64,000 bases of DNA, taken from assembly GCA_000708835.1 (NCBI GenBank), contig DF236957.1, forward strand, positions 248,001 to 312,000. Direction: 5' to 3'. The notes under the pieces are model-generated. The model did not search any database. It was given only the letters and a program-made list of their open reading frames with translations, and was not told where the DNA came from. This DNA comes from Klebsormidium nitens. Taxonomy: Eukaryota > Streptophyta > Klebsormidiophyceae > Klebsormidiales > Klebsormidiaceae. Positions 34,661 to 44,845 of the stretch are shown one piece after another. Each line of letters opens with the position of its first letter. Within the stretch, counting starts at the first letter, position 1. Made by a program: the position numbers and the translations under genes.

Positions 34661-35080
34661 TCACCGGGCTAGGATGCAATTCGGTTCTGGGCGATAAGGA
34701 TAACCCAGCAGGGAACGTCATATGAGAAGCCCCTCCATGTATACTCCCGACTGCCGGGCAGCCTCTTGGATCCTCGTACTGGTCGTCGGTGCAGTTCAAT
34801 ACTCGTATAAGTCCTCCCGGATGCGGGAGGGCCTGTCTGCCGCGCGCGCTTGTAGACATTGCCATTCCTAGGCTTGGAATACACTCGCTTAGCGGCTGTC
34901 AGGAGCTTTTGACACATGAGCAAGCTTTTGCTTACTGAATTTGGGTTCTCTTGGCCCCATGACGCTGCTCAACATTGCCCAGTACTAGCCGAGCGAACTT
35001 GACTTCGAGGTCGCGCATTTGCGCACGAAGTGACGGATGGAAGCCAATCTTTAGAACGGTATGTTCATGCCGCCAGAGTG
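34661..35080 (+). repeat. Family A repeat, copy 6
   Basis: Blocks: TCACCGGGCTAGGATGCAAT; AACGTCATATGAGAAGCCCC; TAGCGGCTGTCAGGAGC with the stem GAGCAAGCTTTTGCT at 34,890-34,935; GACGCTGCTCAACATTG, also seen in part in copies 3 and 4. It lies 810 bases after the family B internal block, as at 24.6-25.4 kb. Confidence 0.7.
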
Positions 35081-35520
35081 CATGGCCCGTCAAAATAGTG
35101 CAGTCTCAGAAGAGGGGATTTTCTCCGCTTGTTCGCGCCACCTTTTATGTCACCATCGCAACTCTTTCAGGTTTCTAACCAGCGCAGCTGGGCAGCGCAG
35201 CTGGTTGCAAATAAGCGGATGAGGCTAATGTTTGTACTTGCCATATTTGCAAACGTCTTTCTTGAAGGGAATCGCTCCTAAACATTCATGTTTTCATTGC
35301 CCCCTTCGATTCCAATATGCTTTCGACGACTCCCGATGAATCCGATCACTAGCAGAAGAGGCTTGCGGTATCGATGCCTTCGATTCCCAGAACCACTCAT
35401 CAACACATGTACAGGGCTTGAGATGATATTCCCAGAGATGCGTGAGCCGATTTCAGAAGTCACCAATCATGACACATTTCAGATTGACAGACACGATATG
35501 TCTTCGTCTTTCAAATTAAG

Positions 35521-35880
35521 ATAGCGGCGATGACGCAAGATGACTCTGGCATGAGCAAAAATGTTTGACGCGCACAAGGGCAGAACGAACGTACCAACGA
35601 AAAGAGCCGCTTACAGATCGCAATTCGGCAAAAGGCGGGCCGCCGTCATGAGCGCACGCGCCCGCGGCCGCGTACGGTGCCGCAACCACCTCCGTACCGC
35701 GGGCCCGCGGCCGAGAGTTCGAGGCCGCGCCGCGTACGCTGCCGGTAATGATGAGTGGGCCAAACCCGCGCGCCGGCCCGCGGCCGGGGATTCGCGACAG
35801 CGAGGAAGGCGACGGCTGCGGTTAAAAGACACGTGCGGAGCCGGCTCAGCGAGCCGCATGCGTGCCTTTGACTCCTGTAG
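35521..35880 (+). repeat. Family C repeat with GC island, copy 5
   Basis: AGCGGCGATGACGCAAGATG, CTGGCATGAGC and AAGAGCCGCTTACAGATCGC lead into about 220 bases of CpG-rich sequence with CGCCCGCGGCCGCG, CCGCGGGCCCGCGGCCG and CGCCGGCCCGCGGCCGGG. A tail block follows at 36,557. Confidence 0.7.
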
Positions 35881-36556
35881 AACGAAGATTGCAGTTGGGC
35901 TGCCTGCAGGGGATCAAAGAGTTGCAGAAGAGACTCTGAGGTTTGGGTGAGCGTTTGCAGAACGGACGACCGACACGTTGGCCCTTTTCACTACTAGTCC
36001 GGATTGAGAACCGCCGCTTGCTCGCTAGTGCGACGCAGTCGCTTCCAACTTCTCAGGATTCGATGACTCTATTTCGTCGTTCAACGTCTATTCAACGGGC
36101 GTACGTCGAAACCCAGTTCTTTAGCTGCGGGTCAGTGGCAAGCCCTCTACCGGCCAAATTGTACGTGCTCGCGTTTATTGCGGAACGCGAGGTCTACAGT
36201 GTATCTTCCCCCGTTGAATATGTGTTCGTCGGCAACATTCTTTTCGAGCTAAGAGCAGTATGCAAAGTTTACTGCGCTGCTAAAGGTTCCGCCTTGCGAA
36301 GAGAGTCTTCCGAGCTGAATCGGCATGGTAGCATCGTAGGGGGCCGGCAGGCGCGCGCGCCCAATCTAGAAAGCACGGGCGTCCAATGGACTGCTGGGGT
36401 GACGGGATCAAAGGTCGCACGGCTCCGTCACCCTTTGAAACAATGGGAACTGATCTTCACTAGTCGTCATAGTATATATAGTACATCCCCACTTTAACTA
36501 AGTTTGATCTCTTGGTCTAGCTTTGACCGTCTGTTTTCGGAATAAGCGACGCGCCT

Positions 36557-36630
36557 CCAGGGGCGAAGACTCTGGCGGCTGTGACGAAGAACAGTACTGA
36601 GGAGTAAATCGCGTCTCCTCACCGCTGTAC
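36557..36630 (+). repeat. Family C tail, copy 5
   Basis: GGGGCGAAGAC...GGCGGCTGTGACGAAGAACA...AATCGCGTCTCCTCA, partner of 32,936-33,010. Confidence 0.6.
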
Positions 36631-39346
36631 AGTTATCCTTTCAGTGCCGAAGCTGTCTGCGCAGCTGTGATCACTGTGGCTGCGCCGCGCGCTGACTTTT
36701 CTCCGGTCAGACTAGGTGTGCAAACAGTGATGGACTGAACGAAGATTGTTTCTGCTGATCAGCAGATACAGAGTGTATGGGGATCATGCGGCCGATGCAC
36801 ATAATTGCTTTCTGGCCGCGTAGTTTCATGATTCTGTTATGGCCGTCTTTGAGCCCCAACGATCTCTGCAGACGCAAGCTCATCGTTCGAGGGGGTTCTT
36901 GCGTCAGCGCGCAGCACGATGCACTAACCCTCACTTGACTCCAAGTAGGAAGTGGTCAACAGGACGTTTCTTGGTTTGGCGATTAGCGTCTCTTTAAAGG
37001 CGGCTCAGACGCAACGCTTTCGTTTTCTTCGATTGCCTGTGATGGCATTGGGTCCTGAGCAGGCCGAAAGTCGACCCACAAAAAGCAAGAAGTCTCTCCG
37101 GAAATCTTGCTTGGTATTGTTGCTTAGTTCTGTGCTCGCCATCGGTCTTTTGCCGTCGCAAGCAGATTTCCTTCGACAATGCTCAATCGAAAAATGCACC
37201 TCTGACCGCGACCAGAGGTGCAATTCCTGCAAACTGGAAAGTCAACCGAAGTAATCGACCGTCAGGATGGTGTCTTGGATTTATGCAGCGAAGCAAGACA
37301 TTCCAAATCCATCCTGTCAAGTACCTAATCACTCCCCTGGAGCTGCTGTCTAAAGATTTCTCAACGTCGTACAATCCGCGTGTCTTGCAGGTTTCAGCAA
37401 TATGAAGCCTTGTGCAAAATCAAAGGACGAGAACACTTTGCAGCCTGCATACAAGCACAGCTTACGCAAGGCAAGAGAACTCAATCAGGAAGTACCCTCC
37501 TGAAGCGGATCAGGGGCTAACACGGAGTGAGTTTTGTTTTGTGTGATAGTTATGCTCGGATCTAGGTATCAGATGGGTCGAGCAAGCGGCCTCTCAACAG
37601 TTACTGTAGGGTAGCTACAATAGGCGTCGAAAGAATAAAGGAGATTATCTGCACACGGATCAAGCGTACGATTGGTATCCGAGCGACTCAAACTGTTTAG
37701 TATATGCTTTTAAATCCTCAGTCTTATCGGCCATCTTGTCGCAAGTCGCTGTCCGCCTTTGTTGTACATCTCGTTCGATCAATTGGGTACAGGCCGTGTT
37801 CAGACACCATCAAGTGCATGATCTGACATGCAGAAGGCTGTTGCACCCGTCCACATCACTGTGAAATTAACGTACGGACCATTTGAATGCGCGATCGCTC
37901 CGAAGCAGTCGTTGCAATAAGTGCGTATAAGCGCTGTTAGTAATGAGATGAATCCTCGTGCTAGCGGTAGTCCGCTTCGCCTTTCAAGGTGATCACTAAG
38001 ACGTTAGCTAGACAACACATGCCGCTGCATGATTCATGCTTGTATGACTACTTCGCCTTATGGCAATCATTGTTTCTGCCGGTCCACCACATGCAGGGTG
38101 TGCTTATATAGGCATCTGGCCCATGCACTGGGATGTCGCAGTCGAGTTGAAAGAATGAACACATGAAAGGCATCTCGTGGGTGCTGAAGTATACATTTGA
38201 AAACTTGCCACAGCGGGCACGCCAGGATAGTATTGTAACTCACCATAAGCTCGCAGTGCGCCGCCGGTCGGACGGCGGCGATCGTCCAACAGCGTGTGTG
38301 TATACAGGAATATTGGGCAACAACCGGAGAGACGCGCACTCATTCCAGTCATGCATATTGATGTACAGTAGCGTGTTCAGTTCCGGAGCTAGGTCCTCAA
38401 GTTGGACTCTGTTATGTTGCAGTTTCGAGCATATGCATAAGCTAGCGCTACTAGGCTCACTGAGGCGGCATGCATTGTGTCAAACTCCATGTAAGAATCA
38501 TACTATAACGCATCGTGGGAGGGTTATTGCGTCCAGCCTGCATGTGACAATTAGTATATATGGCGCATGCTCAATAAAACACGCAATATGAACGTTGATT
38601 CATGACTTCCAAGTCGAGTCCGCGCTTGTATGTACTGTACATGTGCGCAAAGGGTTGGATCATCGGATCTTCTCTTTGTACGATGTCATCGTTGCATATA
38701 CACAGGAATGATCGGAAGCTGTGCCTCAATGATTTTCAACGAATGTGCCTCGATCATGCCAATGGCTTCGTCACTGGTTAGCGGCCGCCCTAAGCTTGAT
38801 AAGATATCGAGCTCACAGCGGCCAGGCGTCGCAAGTTCGCATGAAGTTGAGGGTCGGATCCATACGATCATGTAGTACCTCATCGTATCGAGTCCGCCTG
38901 AGCGATTAGTACGTGAGTCAAGCTTAAAATAAATCAAAACAAGATCAGTTCTCTGAATGATATGATGCAATGAATGGATAAACGTCACGCAGTCGTGTCC
39001 TGCCAACACTACTTTCGGGTATCAGTATAGACGGCCTCTTAAATATGACTCGACGAAATTGCTAGACTCGTGTAGCGTCTGATCAATGTTCGAACCTTGG
39101 CGACGGTAACTGTCAACCTTTCAGTTACTTCGGACCTCCAGACAAGCGTAATTTACACAACGCACTAGGATCACACTCAACGAAAACCTTGGCCACAACT
39201 CACGACTCGATGTTAATTGACGCGTTCGCTTTTTGTAAGTTGCGGTCTGCAGGTCGCGGACCGCAGGTGAACCACCTTCTTCGACTTCGTAGACTTTATT
39301 GGCGACCTCAATACTCTATTCCAAGTAACACCCTTCCAATTCTTTC
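36631..39346. other. No gene seen; hairpin at 38.26 kb
   Basis: This is the transition between the repeat tract and the gene region. CGCCGCCG and CGGCGGCG form 8-bp complementary arms around GTCGGA at 38,259-38,280. The last few hundred bases may hold the 3' untranslated region of the minus-strand gene that ends at 39,347. Confidence 0.45.
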
Positions 39347-42300
39347 TCACGCACACACACCGCACATTTTCAGCCCGTTCTCGTTGCAGTCCGGACACCG
39401 GACCACGTCGTCCGGGTTGGCTCCGGACACCACCTTGCAGCTGCCGTTGCACGTGCGGCACAAGTGGAAGCGCACTCCCCCGCAGCTGCCACAGGAGTCC
39501 TGGCTTCTCCGCCGCTCAAAACCGTCCAACAGGGGAAGCAACTCCCGGCAATCGTTTAGCCTGCAACAGAAACCACAGCGAATTAGAACCTATTCTTCCT
39601 CTTCATCAACCTCTCAGAGACGACAAAAATGTGCACGATTTCTCAATCCTTCTGCGACACTTCATTCAACGAGACCTTTCTCCGATTCATAAAAAGCCAA
39701 ACCCCGCACCCAAAAATCCCGGCTACATATACGGATCGAGAAAGTCCGAAAGTGGTTCTAAGGTAGCCTTCGATTGACAAGCTCTACAAAGGAATGCTGA
39801 GAGGGCTTTGCCTGAACCCACGGCGACAACAACACTTGGGTCGCTGTCAAACTGCATCAACCCCACACATCCGGATGTTGACCCAAACCATCTAAACCAG
39901 ATACAAACAGCCCCTGCCAACAAGCACACTTCAATAAAAGTGGCGCTCACCTCTGAATGTCTTCAGCGCCTCCAATGTACTTCCCCCGAATGAACACCCG
40001 GGGCACCGCAACCAAGCCCCCCATCAGCGCTCGCAGCTCCTCCCGGAACTCCCCGTGCATCGAGATGTCCCGCTCGTCGATCGCGACCCCGTGCCCCAAA
40101 AACACCCCCCTCACCGCGTTGCACTCCTCAAACGTCTTCCGGACCGCCCTGACACTTGTCGTGTACACAACCACCCTGTCCAGCCCCCGGGGGGGCGCGC
40201 CTCTTGGTGAGCGGGCCGCAGGATTCGGTAAGGGGGGGAAGCCGTTTCTGGGGCTCTTCTTAGGAGAGAGGGGGGGCTTCCCGAGGGAGAGACTTGGCCG
40301 GGGGGATCCCTTTGGCGAGGGGATCGGCGAGCGGTTTGGCGAGCGGGGGGGCTTGGCCTCGGCCATCTCTAACAACTGCAACACGACGCCGCCGTCTGGC
40401 GCCCTCTGCTTTTCCGCCCCCGTCGGAGTCAGGACCTTGGTCGGCGCCTGCTGCGAAGAGCTGTTTGCATCCAGCTCCAACCGTGACAAAAAGCTCTCGA
40501 CCTCGCTCATCACCTCCTCCAAGCCCCCATTGCCCATACTAGCCGTCCGGCTTACTCCCCCACTTGATTTCTTCTCTACGTCGCCCCCCGCCTGGGAGGT
40601 CTCTGCCGCACCCCCCCGGTTGCCGACCACTGCCGCCAGTCCCCGTGCGAAACTGAACGAGACCCGGTCCTCCGACTTGCGCGCCTGCCACTCTTCCTCG
40701 GTCAGGTTGTGCAGATCCTCCTCGAACGACGCCAGCATGTCGGGGTCGAACAGCGGCCCCACGTTGGAGATGGGGCTCCCGAACGCGTTTGCCTCGGCGC
40801 TAAAGTCGACGTCCGAAATGCCCCGCCGCCGCGCCCGCGCGCTGACCTGGTCGATGACCTCGCCCGAGATGCGCCGCAGCGCCGCCAGCTCATCCAAGGT
40901 CATGTTCTCCACCAGCAGCGAACCTTGCTTTTGCTCTGCCGGCGCCTCTTCCCTCTCCGTTCTGGACAGCGCGGGTTCATCGACCCCTGCCTGCAACCCT
41001 ACTTCTTTCTTTCCGCCCGTCAGAGCCGCTTCTTTCTCCACCCCCGGCAAGCCTAATTCCTCCTCGCTCGCCTGCAGACCGACGTCTTTCTGGCCACCCT
41101 CTGGCTTTTTCTCCTCTCTTTCCCCCCCATTGCTGGGCGCTTTGTCATGCTCCTCCTGCTTAACCACCTCTGCTTCCGGCTCGCTGCTCAGATCCTCAAC
41201 AGGCGGAATCTCTAGCGGCTTTGGTATCGGCCGCCCCCCCATTGAAGCCACTCTCTCGATCAATCGCGGCGGAGACCTCCTCTCCTCTACGGGCCAGGCA
41301 ATCTTCTCAATCACCAAGTCCGGCGACCGCCCCCCTGACTCTGGACTTCTCGCAGGTGGAGTCCCGCGGGGATCCCTCTCCCCGTCCCTAGTTGTCTTCC
41401 GCTTCTCCCTCTCTGCCAGCCAGCTCGTCTTCCAAAGGTCACTCTTTTCCACCCAAGTCGTACCCCAGAGGTTCCTTTTCTCCACAACCCTAGTTGCATT
41501 GTTCTCCCCACCCCTGCTCGCCTGCAACCTCAGACTCCTCCCAGGGTCAGTTTCTGCCGCCGCGCGAGCGCCGATGTCCTCCCGCGCATGGCTCGCATCT
41601 TCCCGCACCCGGATCCTCTTCAGGCCAAGGGCCGCCCCCGAAAGCTCCCCAGATAACGCGTCCTTTTTGACCTTCTTCACAAACAATGGCCGTTCCGTCA
41701 CCTCCGAATCGATGGACCCATTGATCGACAGCGCTCTCCTCCCGGAATGCATCTTCCCCTCTTCTGGGACTGTGAGGGCCGCTGCCGGCACTGGCAAAGT
41801 CAACCGCCGTCTAAGAGTTGCTGGCGAGACCAGCACCGACGGGGATAAATATTCAAGCTCGGCGAGATTCCCTGTGCTCTTGCTGACCTGCAACGAGGAG
41901 CGGCGCATTTTCTGCCCGCCCTCTGGAACCCGTGGCGGGGTCCGGGATCCAATCACAGGCGCTGTGTCCAGCCGTTGGAGAAACGCTGGAGTCTGCCTCG
42001 ATGGACTCTTGGCGCTGGCCCCCTTGAAACTTCTCTCACTCTCTCCAGACATGCTGCTGAAACCGCCGTCCGAGTGACCAGGGCTCTTGATCCTGCCGCT
42101 AAACCCTCCCTCTGAGCTCTTCACCGACCTCGGTGAGCTCTGCCGAGACAAGGGCAGAACCTCTGAAAGCGGAAGCACGTCGTTTATAAATTGCTGGCCA
42201 GACTGCCCCTGCGCAAACTCCTTCCCTTTCTCAGGGTCCAAAACTTTCCTCAGAGCTGAGCGCACAATCTCAGTGATCTCCTGCCTGTCCGGCACCTGAC

Positions 42301-42643
42301 GCGGGGGTGCATTCAGATCCGGGAAACGCCCCCCTGCAAAAGGTTTCGCCTCTGCTTCCTCATCCTCTTCCAACCCGTGCATCAGATCCCACAAGTCCAC
42401 CGTCTCTGCTGACTCAACTGACATTCTCTTCCCATTCATTCTCACGCCACCATGTGGCAGCCCCCTGGGAGGGAACGGCGCAGAGTCTTTTGTCTTCTGG
42501 TCTGCCAACCTGTTCAGGTTGGATGACAGAAGCAGCGAGGGGACCGGCATTGGGGCAACCCTTGATGAATCTACAGTTTCCGCTGGCCGTGGGGATCTCT
42601 CCGCTTGGGAGGAAGCCCCCTTCTTCCATAGCTTCTTAAACAT
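39347..42643 (-). CDS. Glutaredoxin-like protein with C-terminal CxxC zinc finger
   Basis: Two exons: 42,643-39,951 and 39,560-39,347. The intron is 390 bp with a GTGAGC donor and a TTGCAG acceptor, and the phases match. The product is about 968 aa. Residues ~824-898 form the thioredoxin-fold domain of the plant At5g39865/At3g57070-type family, with VVVYTTS, a DERDISM motif and VPRVFIRGKYIGGAEDI. The glutaredoxin CPYC active site is absent: TTSVR stands in its place, as is usual in this family, so dithiol reductase activity is unlikely. Residues 921-967 carry four CxxC pairs (CGSC, CRTC, CPDC, CGVC), a DnaJ-like zinc-binding tail. The N-terminal ETVDLWDLMHGLEE block is a family motif. The ~600-residue middle is acidic, low-complexity and SP-rich. 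I chose the start MFKKLWKK; an in-frame ATG at 42,685 would add 14 residues. The family is longer here than in most land plants. The partner protein is unknown. Confidence 0.9.
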
Positions 42644-43050
42644 TGTGCTTGCCAGTTTTACGCAACCAAATACAGATCCTAACACGTCATTCGCGTGGAC
42701 TGTCCGTCTCCTTAAACACGGGTTTCAGCCTACAAAACTGCACCAAGCTCTTCCTTCCTCCAGCTTAACGATCCAATGCCGGGCCAGCAAAGCATTCCAA
42801 CAGCAGCCAGCTGACAACCACACCAAGAAAGCCCGGAAAAAGTGCCTCTCTTGGATAACGAATTCCACTTTGTTGCCCCTCCAACTCAAGCTCATGCGCG
42901 CAGCCAGCTGGTAAGGAAGAAAACTCTGCTGTGTGTCGCGTCCTGCTGCATGTCAGCGCATGTTCTGCTTCAGGAAAGCGAGCTGGACAGTGCAGACTGT
43001 GCACAGCAGACCTGTACATATTTGTTAGGGCCAGCCGCCAGGCTACCATA
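42644..43050. other. Upstream region of the glutaredoxin-like gene
   Basis: The spacer next to the minus-strand start probably holds its 5' untranslated region and core promoter. I see no clear TATA box or further gene. Confidence 0.4.
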
Positions 43051-43579
43051 GGTAGGTACAGTGTTTCCCCTAATTATTTTGATTGCTGGCCGCCGGGCCG
43101 GCCGGGGCCTGAGTTTGCCGGCCCGTTGGGCCGGGCCGAGGTCGCCATTGCCGGCCCAAGTCCCACCGCAATATACGGAATTTTCGCGCGCGCACCCCAT
43201 ATATCAGAACTTTTACAGTATCTGCTCCGGAGTTTCGTAATCAATGATAAGTCTCTAGCTTTTTAACGTATGAAATATCGTCCAACATCCTACCTCACCT
43301 ACCGAGGGGTTTATTTTGTGCTAGTTCTGGCCAGAAGTACCCGGGGGAGAGTTTTTCTTGAGACCAAAACCTTAGATTGTCATCAAATTCTTTTGTTTTT
43401 GCACTCTAAATACGATGACAGAGCCAGACATGAACTTTCATTGCCGGCCCAAGAGGCCGGCCGGTGCCCCGCAATGCCGGCCGGATGGGCCGGAGGCCGG
43501 CCCCCATTGCCGGCCCAATTTGACCATTGCCGGCCATTTTACCAGAGAGTGGGCCGGCAGGGGAAACACTGGGTAGGTA
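43051..43579. mobile_element. Non-autonomous hAT-type element (MITE) with target duplication
   Basis: The 13-bp terminal inverted repeats CAGTGTTTCCCCT (43,059-43,071) and AGGGGAAACACTG (43,559-43,571) are perfect. The 8-bp direct repeat GGTAGGTA flanks the element on both sides (43,051-43,058 and 43,572-43,579). An 8-bp target duplication and CAGTG ends are hallmarks of the hAT superfamily. The 513-bp element has no transposase. Both subterminal regions are packed with ATTGCCGGCC / GGGCCGG motifs in both orientations, the kind of clustered subterminal site hAT transposases bind. It sits between two divergently transcribed genes and brings many TGGGCC strings into that spacer. Intact terminal repeats and target duplication suggest recent insertion. 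Confidence 0.87.
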
Positions 43580-44845
43580 CGTACTTGCGGATGAACCGGA
43601 ATGGTGCAAGGTGAGATGGAGCCGCCACGGATGCTTCGACCGGGAAGCACTGCTTGACCTAAAGTACCTAGTTTGCATCCTACTAGGTAGTACCTAGATG
43701 CGCTCTGGGTGCCCCTGTGCGAGCTTCCCGGGCATTCCGAACATTTCCCCGGGGGCATTTGTAGCGCCGACTTGGGGAACGTGATGTTCACGTGGTACCT
43801 ACATTAGCGGCTCCGATGGGGGCACAACGTGGCAAATTGCAGCCTCCGAAGAGTTTCTTAAACTTTCGACTCCTGGCTCAGCTTTCACACCAGTATATAG
43901 AATTCCTTGGATGTAGTAGCTTTTCAACCGTTCGATTCGCACCGTAAAGACTTTGGACGCTCGCAAGCCTGCTACGTGTAGCTAGAAGTACGTAATTATC
44001 AGGCACGTCACCGTGACGTCGCTTGGTAAAGGCCGTCTCATCAGCATCGAGTGCGGTAACTATTATTGTTGAATATGTCGCTCTAGTTTGTCTCCCAGCT
44101 CACGGCTGAAAGCTCGATGAGAAATCGAGAGTTCGGCAGGATCTGCAGAGCATTCTTCCGACTCATGTCAATGACCTTTCTGCATTCCGTCATGGGCGCC
44201 TCAGCATTATATGAAGCGCCTTAACATCCTGCCGAAACAGACAGAATCTTGCAGGGTATGTTGTGTTTGTCCAGCAATCGCATTTGATCAGAGTGCTTTT
44301 TAGAAGCTTGCAAGCCACGCATTCGATTGTGAGCTTCAATGCCAATTGCGGTCAACAGTGGCAGAAGTCAGCCGCAGAGGTTAGAAGACACGAACCCGTG
44401 CTTAATGCAGCAACAGAACAATCGAAGGCACTCTCCACCACTATGCCATCACAGCCCCCCTGCAGAGAGTGCTTGTTTGCAGCATCACCATAAGCAGCCC
44501 CCCCTGTGCAAGTAACTCGTTCTAGTAGAGAGCTGCACAGAAAGTAGACATCTCGGTATGTTCGAGCCAGAAGCTGCATAGAACATGCTAAAACAACCTG
44601 GAAGGAAGTTCTGCAGAATAGTTACTAGACCACGGGGGTGGCTTTGTATTGCAGTCACCCAAAGCTGAAGCAGTCAAATAAGTGGTGTTGTTCTCTCCAT
44701 GGTGCACCAGGCTGCAGCTCACGCCTCAACTTGTTCAAATTCCTTTAGTCAGCTTTCAACAGCAGTTCCTTCATTCTTTCAAGGTTTGGGACTCCAGCAA
44801 ACACCTTTTAACTTGCTTTAGACAAAGGCTGGGTCCAACATCACT
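43580..44845. other. Spacer upstream of RPC5
   Basis: No gene is supportable. A near-palindrome CTAGGTAGTACCTAG lies at about 43,682-43,697. The RPC5 promoter and 5' leader are expected here, but I see no clear core element. Confidence 0.4.

Larger units (their letters stand above)
1..39346. other. Gene-free tract of diverged repeats
   Basis: No reading frame here exceeds about 207 codons. None shows a recognisable domain, reverse transcriptase or transposase motif, or a plausible exon chain. The tract instead shows recurring short blocks in fixed order (families A to E below) with strongly diverged sequence between them. Composition is near 50% GC, apart from short CpG-rich islands. Many copies end in or contain a small inverted repeat GAGCA...TGCTC. 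The tract ends where the glutaredoxin-like gene begins on the minus strand. It could be pericentromeric or other heterochromatin, or a graveyard of one large element family. The families were read by eye, so identities are approximate. Confidence 0.7.

Noticed and set aside
4130-34935. Hairpin core as a Helitron 3' end
   Set aside because: Helitrons end in CTRR about 10 bases after the hairpin. The bases after the stems differ between copies and no consistent CTRR or TC start was seen.
4130-34935. Hairpin core as a C/D snoRNA or hammerhead ribozyme
   Set aside because: TGATGA is present in some copies but changes to TGAAGA or TGACGC in others. A D box, terminal stem or the conserved GAAA and cleavage site of a hammerhead are not consistently present.
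28212-36497. Open frames of 140-207 codons in the repeat tract
   Set aside because: They have no recognised domains, do not persist between copies of the same repeat, and lie in sequence where long frames arise from GC islands or chance.
39957-42077. A 706-codon open frame on the plus strand
   Set aside because: It lies antisense to the glutaredoxin-like exon. High GC at third positions of the real gene removes stops on the opposite strand. The translation is low-complexity serine/arginine/proline sequence without a domain.
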